A stretch of DNA of 56,194 bases from Robbsia andropogonis (GTDB lineage: Bacteria; Pseudomonadota; Gammaproteobacteria; Burkholderiales; Burkholderiaceae), in NCBI RefSeq assembly GCF_000970345.1, contig NZ_LAQU01000029.1, positions 1 to 56,194 of the forward strand. The letters are read 5' to 3'. A model generated the notes under the pieces. It was given only the letters and a program-made list of their open reading frames with translations. It had not been told where the DNA came from and did not search any database. Below are positions 10,456 through 19,377 of this stretch, piece after piece. Within the stretch, counting starts at the first letter, position 1, and the number at the start of each line of letters is the position of its first letter. Both the position numbers and the translations under genes were made by a program.

Positions 10456-10719
<264 letters not shown>

Positions 10720-10780
10720 GTTTGAACTCCGAGGCGCTGCGCGCCAGTGACGTCAGAAGTGCCGAACGAGACCGGAAGGA

Positions 10781-11092
10781 TTATCCTTCGATGGCGTCGA
10801 TACGGATCTGCGTGTAATTCTGACGGTGGCCACCATGCTTCTGGTAGTGCTTCCGACGGCGCATTTTGAAAATCGTCACTTTGTCGTGACGGCCGTGTGC
10901 CAAGACAGTTACCTTGACGGAAGCCCCACCGACCAGCGGCGTACCGAACTTAATCGATTCGCCTTCGCCCACTGCGAGCACCTGGTCGAGCGTGATTTCT
11001 GCGCCAATGTCTGCCGGTATCTGTTCTACTTTCAATTTTTCGCCGACGACGACTTTATGCTGCTTGCCGCCGGTTTTTATGACCGCGTACAT
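10781..11092 (-). CDS. rplU: 50S ribosomal protein bL21
   Basis: A 103-residue bL21 binding 23S rRNA. It has [14 protein letters not shown] at the start, and the family signature [20 protein letters not shown] with the RQNYTQIRI end. It is the first gene of the operon, with a near-consensus promoter 57 bp upstream, and is divergent from ispB. Confidence 0.98.
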   Translation of the reverse strand: MYAVIKTGGKQHKVVVGEKLKVEQIPADIGAEITLDQVLAVGEGESIKFGTPLVGGASVKVTVLAHGRHDKVTIFKMRRRKHYQKHGGHRQNYTQIRIDAIEG

Positions 11093-11148
11093 TGATAAAC
11101 CTCACTCGAGTACTGATGTTTTCCGCGCACAATGCGCGAGAACCGGGA

Positions 11149-11177
11149 AGTATAAGCAAAAAGACCAGATTGGTCAA
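11149..11177 (-). promoter_or_regulatory. rplU promoter
   Basis: Minus-strand TTGACC (11177-11172) and TATACT (11154-11149) separated by exactly 17 bp, upstream of rplU. This is among the best sigma-70 promoters in the window. Confidence 0.75.
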
Positions 11178-11298
11178 ATAGTTGCGCAGCATAAGCTGTC
11201 GTCGTTGACAGGATCGTGCGTGCGACGCAACACAATATCGTTCGCCGGCACCTGAGGCGTCGAGAGCGGCCGTAACCGACTTCGAGCCTACTTCGTTC

Positions 11299-11304
11299 TA
11301 TAAT
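11299..11304 (+). promoter_or_regulatory. Candidate -10 box of the ispB promoter
   Basis: A perfect TATAAT at 11299-11304, 21 bp before the ispB GTG, giving a very short leader. No good -35 is visible at 16-18 bp (CCGACT-like). Confidence 0.4.
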
Positions 11305-11325
11305 CCGCGCTATCTCGTACTTACG

Positions 11326-12333
11326 GTGCCGTCCTTGACTGCCGCTTCCCACACCACGACATCGTCCGCCTCCCTGCTCGCGCCCATCGAAGTCGATATG
11401 CGTGCCGTAGATCGCGTGGTCCGTGCCAGCCTCGCTTCCGAGGTCGTGCTGATCAACCAGATCTCCGAGTACATCATCGGCGCTGGCGGCAAGCGGCTAC
11501 GTCCCGCGCTGCTACTGCTGATTGCGGGCGCACTGGGCTACGACGACCCGAAGGGCCATCACCATACGCTAGCCGCGGTGATCGAATTCATTCACACGGC
11601 AACGTTGCTGCACGATGACGTCGTCGACGAATCGGATTTGCGACGCGGCAAGAAAACCGCGAATGCGGTATTTGGCAATGCCGCCAGCGTGCTCGTTGGC
11701 GACTTCCTGCACTCGCGCTCGTTCCAGATGATGGCCAATGTCGGACTGATGCGGGTTATGGAGATCGTCTCGGAGGCAACGAATATCGTCGCCGAGGGGG
11801 AAGTTCTGCAATTGCTGAACATGCATGACCCGGACGTCAACGAAGCACGCTATACCCAGGTCATCCGTTATAAAACCGCACGACTGTTCGAAGCATCGGC
11901 GCAACTAGGGGCGGTATTGGCGGGCGCCACCCCGGCATTCGAGGAAGCGGCCACCGAATATGGTCGCCGCATGGGAACGGCGTTCCAGTTGATGGACGAT
12001 TGGCTCGACTACGCCGGATCGTCCGACGAAATGGGCAAGAATGCCGGCGACGACCTGCGTGAAGGCAAGCCGACGTTGCCATTGATCCATCTAATGGAAA
12101 ATGGCACCACCGAGGAACGGCAGTTGGCCCGCGACGCGATCGAGCAGGGAGGCACGGACCGCTTCGACACGATTTTCGCCGCCATCCAGCGTAGCGGTGC
12201 GCTGGACTACACGCTGCGCTGCGCGCAACGCGAAGCCCAGGCGGCTGCCGACGCCGTCGCCGGCTTCCCGGACACGCCCCACAAGACCGCCCTGATGGCG
12301 CTGTGCACCTACTCGACCGGCCGGAACTCTTGA
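11326..12333 (+). CDS. ispB: Octaprenyl diphosphate synthase (polyprenyl synthetase)
   Basis: Trans-prenyltransferase that makes the side chain of ubiquinone. The 335 residues contain both Asp-rich motifs: LLHDDVVDESDLRRG (first) and FQLMDDWLDYAG (second), plus GGKRLRPALLLL near the N-terminus and DLREGKPTLPLIHLM. The GTG at 11326 is the only suitable start given the TATAAT immediately upstream. The long-chain (C40) assignment rests on the usual rplU-rpmA-divergent position in betaproteobacteria and overall length; chain length cannot be read directly. Coq7, another ubiquinone enzyme, lies at the other end of the window. Confidence 0.93.
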   Translation: MPSLTAASHTTTSSASLLAPIEVDMRAVDRVVRASLASEVVLINQISEYIIGAGGKRLRPALLLLIAGALGYDDPKGHHHTLAAVIEFIHTATLLHDDVVDESDLRRGKKTANAVFGNAASVLVGDFLHSRSFQMMANVGLMRVMEIVSEATNIVAEGEVLQLLNMHDPDVNEARYTQVIRYKTARLFEASAQLGAVLAGATPAFEEAATEYGRRMGTAFQLMDDWLDYAGSSDEMGKNAGDDLREGKPTLPLIHLMENGTTEERQLARDAIEQGGTDRFDTIFAAIQRSGALDYTLRCAQREAQAAADAVAGFPDTPHKTALMALCTYSTGRNS

Positions 12334-12503
12334 GGCGTCGGGCCGCCGCCGTGCCTGCCGCGACGATTGCCGTGGAAGACGGACGGCGCGGCGACTGAGC
12401 GATCCGTTCGCGCACGGGAGTGTGACGCGATTGTCCCGCACCACCATCGCCCCCTCCGGTTTTTCCCCTTGCAGCGCCCTATCACGCAACACTGCATCTG
12501 GAG

Positions 12504-13718
12504 ATGCCCGTGTCCCACGCCCCCTCTCAGCAGAAACGACACTGGCTCACCCCGGAGCGGGTGCGGCTGTATGCCTGGGCGTCGCTGGCGGTGACGGGGA
12601 TCACGATCGGCCGGTTGTATTACTATGCAGCCATCGGTATCGCGGTGCCCGGTGGTTATGATTTCGCCGATTTCTGGAGCGCATCCTGGCTCGCGCTGCA
12701 TGGACAAGCCATCCAGGCGTACGACTACAAGACACTGCTCAAGGTGGCGGTGACGATCTCGCCGGAACTGTCGGTCATCGGCCCCTGGCTGTATCCGCCC
12801 ACCTATTTGCTGATGATCTGGCCGCTGGCGTTGCTGCCCTTCCCCGTGTCGTATCTCGCGTTCGAAATCGTTGCGGCGGCGGTGCTCGGCCTGATGCTTC
12901 GCCGCCTGCTGCCCATGAATGCAGCACGCTGGCCGATCGCGGCGATCTGCTGTTTCCTGCCGAATCTGCTGCACGGACAAAACGGCACGATGACGGCGTG
13001 CCTGGGCCTGGCCGCGCTGCTGCTGCTTGGCGCGAATCGGCAGGTCTGGGCCGGTGTCTGTATCGGACTGTTGTCGGTCAAGCCGCAACTGGCCATTCTG
13101 TTTCCCATCGCACTACTGTGTGGACGGATGTGGACCGCATTCGTGTCGGCGGCAGTGACCGCCGCGGTATTTGCCGGCATCGCCATGTGGGTAGTAGGAC
13201 CGGGCGCATTCGCCGCATTTATCCATGCAAATGGCTTTGCCCGACAGTCGCTCGTCGACGGCACCTTTCCATGGTGGCAGATGACCACGCTCTATGCGAC
13301 GCTGCGCCTGCTGCACGTGCCCGTGACCGCAGCGCTGGTCGCGCATGCGGCAGTCGCTGTCGCCGCAACGGCCGCCATGGTCTGGATCTGGTTCCGCCAA
13401 CCGTCGTACGCGATTCGCGCGGCCGCCTTGGTCACGGCAACGCTATTGATCAGCCCCTACCTTTACCTGTATGACGCGGTCTGGCTGGCCATTCCGATTG
13501 CCTTCGTCGTGCAGCATGCGCTTCAGCATGGATGGTTGCGTGGCGAACGAGAAATGCTGCTACTGGCGTGGATGCTGCCCGTGGGTGCGGACTCGATTGC
13601 ACGGCATTACAACGTGGGGTTGGGGCCACTGGTCTGCATTGGCGTGCTGGTGTTTCTGGTCATCCGAACGGCGCGGACCGATGCAAAAATTTTCGGCAAA
13701 AAGCTTGCTCATTCTTAA
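12504..13718 (+). CDS. GT87-type polytopic membrane glycosyltransferase (DUF2029)
   Basis: A 404-residue inner-membrane protein with about ten hydrophobic helices. It has the layout of GT-C fold glycosyltransferases of family 87, which use polyprenyl-phosphate-linked mannose or arabinose. Diagnostic-looking segments are GYDFADFWSASWLALHGQAI after the first helix (acidic loop), PPTYLLMIWPLALLPF, HGQNGTMTACLGLAALLL and SVKPQLAILFPIALL. The sugar and acceptor are unknown. No other sugar-transfer genes adjoin it. The ATG at 12504 follows a GAG-rich stretch (TCTGGAG). A tRNA promoter overlaps its last codons. Confidence 0.75.
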   Translation: MPVSHAPSQQKRHWLTPERVRLYAWASLAVTGITIGRLYYYAAIGIAVPGGYDFADFWSASWLALHGQAIQAYDYKTLLKVAVTISPELSVIGPWLYPPTYLLMIWPLALLPFPVSYLAFEIVAAAVLGLMLRRLLPMNAARWPIAAICCFLPNLLHGQNGTMTACLGLAALLLLGANRQVWAGVCIGLLSVKPQLAILFPIALLCGRMWTAFVSAAVTAAVFAGIAMWVVGPGAFAAFIHANGFARQSLVDGTFPWWQMTTLYATLRLLHVPVTAALVAHAAVAVAATAAMVWIWFRQPSYAIRAAALVTATLLISPYLYLYDAVWLAIPIAFVVQHALQHGWLRGEREMLLLAWMLPVGADSIARHYNVGLGPLVCIGVLVFLVIRTARTDAKIFGKKLAHS

Positions 13719-13734
13719 AAAAATTTGCTATAGT
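13705..13734 (+). promoter_or_regulatory. tRNA-Pro promoter
   Basis: TTGCTC (13705-13710) and TATAGT (13729-13734) with an 18-bp spacer. They are followed by a GC-rich patch (GACGCGGCGCG) of the discriminator type seen at stable RNA promoters. It overlaps the stop codon of the GT87 gene. Confidence 0.6.
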
Positions 13735-13797
13735 TCCACCTCTCGACGCGGCGCGAACCTTTGTGTGGTAATAAAACAAGGCGCGAAATGTCGGAAA

Positions 13798-13874
13798 CGG
13801 GGTGTAGCTTAGCCTGGTAGAGCGCTACGTTCGGGACGTAGAGGCCGGAGGTTCGAATCCTCTCACCCCGACCA
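13798..13874 (+). tRNA. tRNA-Pro (anticodon CGG)
   Basis: A 77-nt cloverleaf with encoded CCA. The acceptor stem CGGGGTG (13798-13804) pairs with CACCCCG (13864-13870), followed by discriminator A and CCA. The anticodon stem is CTACG/CGTAG around loop TTCGGGA, placing CGG at 13832-13834. The T-arm contains GGAGGTTCGAATCCTCT. It reads CCG codons, which are frequent in this GC-rich genome. Confidence 0.97.
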
Positions 13875-13900
13875 GAATTTAGTCCTGATCAGTCAGGGCG

Positions 13901-13934
13901 AAAAAACCGCCAAGTCCGCTCGGCGGTTTTTTTT
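13901..13934 (+). terminator. Intrinsic terminator after tRNA-Pro
   Basis: A-run followed by ACCGCC (13906-13911), 10-nt loop, GGCGGT (13922-13927) and a run of eight T ending at 13934. The A-tract on the other side makes it usable on both strands. Confidence 0.85.
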
Positions 13935-14108
13935 CGTCTTGGGATATCGAAAAATACCTCAGGTCCGCTTATCGCGTGGCGGTCGAAAAAACAGCGCAAG
14001 GCGCGTCACGCAATATCGATACGTGGCCGATGACGACCAACAACGGTCCTCTTTGCGCCGCACCTGCCAGCGTTCATCGTCACCCTCTCGCCGATCCCTT
14101 GGTAACTA

Positions 14109-14136
14109 TTGGCATAGAAGCACCTTCTGCTATAGT
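14109..14136 (+). promoter_or_regulatory. Promoter of the CNNM/CorC-type gene
   Basis: TTGGCA (14109-14114) and TATAGT (14131-14136) with 16 bp between, 48 bp before the GTG start at 14184. Confidence 0.5.
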
Positions 14137-14183
14137 CGAAGGCAACTGACCCTTTTCCTTTTTCTCGCAGGCTCACGGCACGC

Positions 14184-15470
14184 GTGGACACGCTTCCTTT
14201 ATGGGCGAAGATCGGCATCATCGTTCTTCTGCTGATTCTCTCTGCTTTCTTCTCAATCTCCGAAACCGCGATGATGGCGCTGAACCGCCATCGGTTAAAG
14301 TACCTCGCGAGCAAGAATGCCTTCGGTGCCAAACGCACGCAGCGGCTGCTGGCGCAGACCGAGCAACTGCTGAGCCTGATCCTGATCGGCAATAACCTGA
14401 TCAACGTGATCATCCCAGTGGTGACCACGTCGATCACGCTGGTAATGTTCGGGCATGACAATCTCGTGCTCTCCATCACAACCGGCGTGGTCGCCTTCCT
14501 GATCATCGTTTTCTGTGAAATCACGCCGAAGATTGTCGGCGCCAGCTTCCCAGAAAAAATCGCGCTACCGGCCAGTACCGTGCTGGCGCCATTGATGCGC
14601 GTCGCACGACCGGTGATATGGCTCGTCAACCTGTTCGCGCTGACGACACTGCGGATGCTACGCATCAACACGCGTGCCGTGCGCGACACGCGGCTCACCA
14701 CCGAGGAGATTCGCAATATCCTGATTGAATCGGGCGGCTTCATGCCGCTGCAGCACCGCAGCATCCTGATGAATCTGTTCGACCTGGACAATATCGAGAT
14801 TGGCGACGTCATGGTGCCGCGGCGCCGCATCGCGGGGCTCGACCTCAATCAGGACATGGATCTCATCGTCCGCCAGTTGGTGAACTGCCAGCATAACAAG
14901 CTGGTGGTGTTCGATACCGACATCGATCGTATCGTCGGCGTGCTGCATGTGCGCAAGACATTGGCATCGCTGCATACGCGGGAGCTGACGAAGAACACGA
15001 TTCGCGGCATGCTGGATGAGCCCTACTTCATCCCCGAAGGCACACAGGTCTTCCAACAGTTGCGCTACTTCCAGGAAAACCGAAAACGCATCGGCATCGT
15101 CGTCAACGAGTACGGCGAAGTACAGGGCCTGGTCACGCCCGAGGACATCATCGAAGAGCTGACCGGCGAATTCACCACATCGACGCCACGCAGCTCGGCG
15201 TCTCGCGGTGGGTGGAGCGCCGCCGGCGACTGCGTGGTGTCGGGCGGGACGCCGTTACGCGAGTTGAATCGAACGTTGGGATTGTCCTTGCCGATCGATG
15301 GCCCGAAAACCTTGAATGGCTTGATATTGGAAGTGCTGACGGAAATTCCGGAAGGCAACGTCGCCCTGCGAATTGGCGACTGCTTGGTGGAAGTCGTCCA
15401 GATCGACAACCAGGCCATTCGCGCGGTCAAGCTGTTCCGTCCCGCGTCCGTCGCGCCCACAATGTATTAA
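14184..15470 (+). CDS. CNNM/HlyC-CorC family membrane protein with CBS pair
   Basis: A 428-residue inner-membrane protein in the usual order: DUF21/CNNM transmembrane domain (1-180, with LSAFFSISETAMMALNRHRL and IVFCEITPKIVGASFPEKIA), a CBS pair (about 195-325, with IEIGDVMVPRRRIAGLDL and GIVVNEYGEVQGLVTPEDII) and a C-terminal CorC_HlyC domain. Relatives are implicated in Mg2+/Co2+ export or homeostasis. The GTG at 14184 directly precedes the first helix. It stands between the tRNA and the pilus-type genes with its own promoter, so it is likely monocistronic. The transported ion is not known here. Confidence 0.88.
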   Translation: MDTLPLWAKIGIIVLLLILSAFFSISETAMMALNRHRLKYLASKNAFGAKRTQRLLAQTEQLLSLILIGNNLINVIIPVVTTSITLVMFGHDNLVLSITTGVVAFLIIVFCEITPKIVGASFPEKIALPASTVLAPLMRVARPVIWLVNLFALTTLRMLRINTRAVRDTRLTTEEIRNILIESGGFMPLQHRSILMNLFDLDNIEIGDVMVPRRRIAGLDLNQDMDLIVRQLVNCQHNKLVVFDTDIDRIVGVLHVRKTLASLHTRELTKNTIRGMLDEPYFIPEGTQVFQQLRYFQENRKRIGIVVNEYGEVQGLVTPEDIIEELTGEFTTSTPRSSASRGGWSAAGDCVVSGGTPLRELNRTLGLSLPIDGPKTLNGLILEVLTEIPEGNVALRIGDCLVEVVQIDNQAIRAVKLFRPASVAPTMY

Positions 15471-15563
15471 ACAGCCATCGGCCAGACGGAACAACCGGCG
15501 GGAAGAAGACCTGTACGGCATGGCAATGCACCGCAAGGCGCGGCGCGTCAGGACACCACACGG

Positions 15564-16910
15564 TTGCCCCACACCATCCGGTCGACTGTTCAATACGCCG
15601 CGGACCGGGCGATCATCGATGCTCCCAAGCCGGAATGCGATGCCGCGATGCTCTACGTACCAACTCACCCAGACGACCGTACCGCGGCCAGCGATGCGCC
15701 CGTCGTGCAGTGGCTCGACCGAATATTGGCGGATGCCAGACTGCGCCGTGCGTCGGACCTGCACTTCGAACGTAGCGCCCGTGGGTGGCGACTGAGGCTG
15801 CGGATAGACGGCGTTTTACACGACGTCCCCAGCCCGCCGCTGCACTTGCGCGACGCCCTGCTTGCCCGCGTGAAGACATTGGCTGGCCTCGATATCGCTG
15901 AACATCGCCGGCCCCAGGACGGTCGCCTCGTCCTCCCGCTCGGCCCTGCGCGCGAGGAGGCGTTTCGCGTCAGTACGCTGCCGACAATACACGGTGAAAA
16001 GCTGGTGTTACGCAGGCTCGATGTGTTGCCACCCACCTCCGACATCGGACTGCTGGGCCTCACCGCCGATCAAGTAGCGACGGTCACCGCCGCGTTGTCC
16101 GCATCGCACGGCATGATCGTCCTGACCGGACCCACCGGAAGCGGCAAGAGCCTGACGCTGTTCTCGATGCTGCAGACCCTGCTGCACGACGGCATCAATA
16201 TCTGCACGGTGGAAGACCCGGTGGAGATTCGCCTGCCTGGCGCAAATCAGGTGTCGATCCGGGACAAAGCCGGTCTCGATTTTCCGACGGTGCTGCGCGC
16301 CTTGCTGCGTCAGGACCCGGACGTCATCATGATCGGCGAGATCCGCGATACACGGACCGCGGATATCGCGGTCCAGGCAGCGCAAACCGGTCACCTTGTC
16401 CTGTCGACCCTTCACACCAATGACGCGCCCTCGACCATTGCGCGGTTGGAAGACCTCGGCGTGGCCCCTTACCGGATCGTCGACACCGTACGACTCGTCG
16501 CCGCGCAACGGTTGCTGAGACGCCTGTGCGGCATATGCCGGCGCCCCGACCCACGGCATGAGCAGGAATGGGTCGCCGGCAACAATCGGGAGTGCAAGGA
16601 CTGCAACGGCATTGGCTATCGCGGCCGCATCGGGGCATTCCAGTTGATGCCGCTGAGTGACAGCCTGCGCGCCCATATCGCAGCGGCGCATCGGCATCCG
16701 CATCGATATGTCGACGTCCCCGCGCCGCACGCCGGCCACGGCGGACAGGATATTCGCGACGTGCTCCATGCGCTTCCAACGCTGCACGATGCCGCGCTCG
16801 CGCACGTGGCCGCGGGACATACGACTCGCGATGAGATGCGTCGTGTGCTTGGCCCCTGTGCGGCCCACCTCCCGCCCTCCCGGGTCGTGCCCATCCCGGA
16901 GATCGGCTGA
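15564..16910 (+). CDS. PilB/GspE-type secretion or pilus assembly ATPase
   Basis: Cytoplasmic hexameric ATPase powering type IV pilus extension or type II secretion. The 448 residues include Walker A GPTGSGKS (189-196), an Asp box CTVEDPVE, Walker B VIMIGEIRD (254-262), a His box TGHLVLSTLHTNDAP and a four-Cys zinc motif (C322, C325, C344, C347). It lacks most of the long N-terminal domain of PilB (about 570 residues), so it is a short form closer to compact GspE/PilB proteins. Starts: TTG 15564 as given; ATG 15648 (MLYVPTHPDD) is an alternative. Its stop codon overlaps the pilC-like ATG, indicating coupling. Confidence 0.88.
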   Translation: MPHTIRSTVQYAADRAIIDAPKPECDAAMLYVPTHPDDRTAASDAPVVQWLDRILADARLRRASDLHFERSARGWRLRLRIDGVLHDVPSPPLHLRDALLARVKTLAGLDIAEHRRPQDGRLVLPLGPAREEAFRVSTLPTIHGEKLVLRRLDVLPPTSDIGLLGLTADQVATVTAALSASHGMIVLTGPTGSGKSLTLFSMLQTLLHDGINICTVEDPVEIRLPGANQVSIRDKAGLDFPTVLRALLRQDPDVIMIGEIRDTRTADIAVQAAQTGHLVLSTLHTNDAPSTIARLEDLGVAPYRIVDTVRLVAAQRLLRRLCGICRRPDPRHEQEWVAGNNRECKDCNGIGYRGRIGAFQLMPLSDSLRAHIAAAHRHPHRYVDVPAPHAGHGGQDIRDVLHALPTLHDAALAHVAAGHTTRDEMRRVLGPCAAHLPPSRVVPIPEIG

Positions 16911-18094
16911 TGCACCGGGGCAGACGTGCTTCCACGCGACGCGCGGGGCCGCAGACCCTGGGCGATGCAGGCATCCTCCGGCGCATGACGGGCGTCAAGG
17001 CCGTCCGCGTGACGCAAGCACACACGCTGATGCGGCAGCTCGGCGAGCTGTTGACGGCAGGCATCGACATTGTCGAAGCGCTGGATGTCCTATCCGCGAG
17101 TACTGCGAACGTTGGCGTTGCAGCATTGGCACTCCGTCTGAAGCGGCAGTTGCTACATGGCAAATCGTTGTCCGATGCGCTGGGGGACCATCCCCGGCTG
17201 TTCGATCGCACGAGCGTAATGTTGGTCCGCCAAAGCGAACGCGCCGGCACGCTGGGTGAGGCGCTATGCGACGCCGCGAATCTGTGCGAGCGCCAGGCTG
17301 CATACCGTATCGCGATCCGCCGCGCCCTAGCCTACCCGATCTTCGTTTGCTGCGTGTCCATCGGCTTGATGACGGGCCTGATGATCTGGAGCGTGCCCGC
17401 TTTCGCACAATTGTTTGCCAGCTTCGATGCACCGCTACCGGTGCTGACACAATGGATCATCGCACTGTCCGCGGGCCTGCGTGACGGGCTCGCATCACTA
17501 CTGCGCGGCGTGGGCCTTGGCGCGGCGATCGGCGTGACGCTGGCGTTGTTGCGCGCAACGCCGGCACTGCGGACGCCGATAGATGCCACCTGCGCACGGT
17601 GGCGCGGCAGGGGGCGCCGGGTCCTCTCGACTTGCGCGGATGCCGTGCCGGGCGTGGCCTCCTGGCGCCGCAACGCGCGTTTTGCCGGGTGGGGCATGGC
17701 GCTCGCCACGTTGCTCGACGCGGGTATCCCATTGCACGACGCATTGCGGGCGATGGCGGACGGCGATCCAGGTGGCGCACAGGGCACGCAGGCGATGCTG
17801 CAACGGTTCCTGGCCGGCAAGATCGCACACGGCGCGACGCTCGCGCAAGCGATGCGAGCGAGCCATGCATTTAACGAAGACGCGCTACGCTTGACCGCGG
17901 TCGCCGAACGCACCGGCGCGCTGGCGTCGATGCTAGGTGCCCTCGCGCGACGGCAACGTGCCGCCGTGCATGACCGCATCGAGCAATGTATCCGCTGGAT
18001 CGAGCCGGCAGCGCTGCTGGTGTGTGGCGCGGTGGTCGGCGTTGTTATTCTCGCCTTGTACCTGCCGATTATCAAACTCGGCGAGGTGATATAG
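16910..18094 (+). CDS. PilC/GspF-type inner-membrane platform protein
   Basis: Polytopic inner-membrane protein at the base of type IV pilus or type II secretion machines. The 394 residues contain two T2SSF repeats. The first starts near 36 (RQLGELLTAGIDIVEALDVL) and is followed by YPIFVCCVSIGLMTGLMIWS. The second starts near 260 (WGMALATLLDAGIPLHDALR) and ends with ALLVCGAVVGVVILALYLPI. It begins at the ATG overlapping the ATPase stop. The prepilin peptidase gene starts one base after its stop. The first ~35 residues are Arg-rich and unconserved, so ATG 16985 (MTGVKAVRVT) could be the real start. Confidence 0.88.
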   Translation: MHRGRRASTRRAGPQTLGDAGILRRMTGVKAVRVTQAHTLMRQLGELLTAGIDIVEALDVLSASTANVGVAALALRLKRQLLHGKSLSDALGDHPRLFDRTSVMLVRQSERAGTLGEALCDAANLCERQAAYRIAIRRALAYPIFVCCVSIGLMTGLMIWSVPAFAQLFASFDAPLPVLTQWIIALSAGLRDGLASLLRGVGLGAAIGVTLALLRATPALRTPIDATCARWRGRGRRVLSTCADAVPGVASWRRNARFAGWGMALATLLDAGIPLHDALRAMADGDPGGAQGTQAMLQRFLAGKIAHGATLAQAMRASHAFNEDALRLTAVAERTGALASMLGALARRQRAAVHDRIEQCIRWIEPAALLVCGAVVGVVILALYLPIIKLGEVI

Positions 18095-18095
18095 G

Positions 18096-19331
18096 ATGGG
18101 GCCCGTTCGGATCGAGGATATAGGCATGGATGGCAAGACCTGGAACGCGATGGCAGCCGTCGAGGCGTGGCAAACGTTTGCCTCCTGGCCGTTGCCGCTG
18201 CAATGGTTGTTCGTCGGGCTGTTCGGCGTGGTGATCGGCAGTTTTCTGACCGTCGTCATCCATCGCGTTCCGATCATGATGGCGCGCGCGTGGGAAGCAG
18301 AGCGCGCATTCGATCTGGTCGGCCCCGCCGCTAGAGTCGACGATGACCTCGTGCGCGGGCGCGCCCTCGCGGGCCAAGCCGTCAGTGCACAGGGGGCTTC
18401 GGACGTGAACGACGACCAGGCCGGACGCCGGAGCGTGACAACGGATCAACGCTTCGATCTGATACAGCCGCGTTCGCATTGCCCGCATTGCGGCCACACG
18501 CTGACCTGGTATGAAAACCTGCCGCTGCTGGGCTATCTGCTTGCGCGCGGCCGATGCCGGGCGTGCGGCACCGGTATCGGTCTCTTCTATCCAACCATCG
18601 AAGCCGCGACATTGCTCCTGGCACTGGCGGCGTTCTGGCGTTTCGGCGCGGAGTGGCAGGCACTGGCGGGCTTTGGACTGCTCAGTACGTTGCTCGTCCT
18701 GGCGTGCATCGACGCGCGCACGCAGTTCCTGCCCGATGTGATCACCCTGCCGTTGCTCTGGGTGGGCCTGTTGCTGAACCTGCCGATATGGTCGCATGGC
18801 TGGCATGCGATGGCGGCGCATGGACCAGCAACCGGACCGGGCGCCTCCGATAACGGATCCGGATTTCTGCTGCCCGATGCGATCGATGCGAATGGCGCGG
18901 CGGGCGCGAGCGGTGGAGCCGATTCAGGGATCGGGTCCCTGCTCGCCGATGCCGCTTTTCCCCCACGCATGCATGAAGGGTTATTCTGTCCCCTGTCCGA
19001 AGCGGTGATCGGTGCCGCGGTCGGCTATCTGTTCCTTTGGGCCGTGTACTGGGTCTTTCGCCTGGTACGCGGCAAGGAAGGCATCGGATATGGCGACTTC
19101 AAGCTGCTGGCCGCGCTGGGCGCCTGGTTTGGCTGGACGGCATTGCCGCAAATCATTCTGGTGGCGGCGTTGAGTGGCAGCGTCATCGGGATGGCCGCAC
19201 TGGCGCGGGGCCGTGTTGCCCGCGACGAGCCGTTACCGTTCGGACCGTATCTGGCCATCGCCGGTGCCATCACCTTGCTGTTTGGCGATCTGATGACGTC
19301 ACTGGTCACGCCCTGGGCGATCGGTCTCTGA
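18096..19331 (+). CDS. pilD: Prepilin peptidase PilD/GspO with two inserts
   Basis: Bifunctional inner-membrane aspartyl protease and N-methyltransferase that processes type IV prepilins and pseudopilins. Visible: GVVIGSFLTVVIHRVP in the first helix, the cytoplasmic Cys motif (C129, C132, C154, C157), and the catalytic Asp pairs CIDARTQFLPD (D206) and GYGDFKLLAALGAWFGW (D334). At 411 residues it is over 100 longer than usual. Extra sequence sits in the loop before the Cys motif (about 66-120) and, more strikingly, in a Gly/Ala/Ser/Asp-rich insert at about 240-297 between helices. An ATG at 18126 (MDGKTWNAM) is a plausible alternative start. Confidence 0.92.
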   Translation: MGPVRIEDIGMDGKTWNAMAAVEAWQTFASWPLPLQWLFVGLFGVVIGSFLTVVIHRVPIMMARAWEAERAFDLVGPAARVDDDLVRGRALAGQAVSAQGASDVNDDQAGRRSVTTDQRFDLIQPRSHCPHCGHTLTWYENLPLLGYLLARGRCRACGTGIGLFYPTIEAATLLLALAAFWRFGAEWQALAGFGLLSTLLVLACIDARTQFLPDVITLPLLWVGLLLNLPIWSHGWHAMAAHGPATGPGASDNGSGFLLPDAIDANGAAGASGGADSGIGSLLADAAFPPRMHEGLFCPLSEAVIGAAVGYLFLWAVYWVFRLVRGKEGIGYGDFKLLAALGAWFGWTALPQIILVAALSGSVIGMAALARGRVARDEPLPFGPYLAIAGAITLLFGDLMTSLVTPWAIGL

Positions 19332-19377
19332 CGACCCGTGCAATGCGTACCCGCGAGCCACGAACATAAGGAACCTC

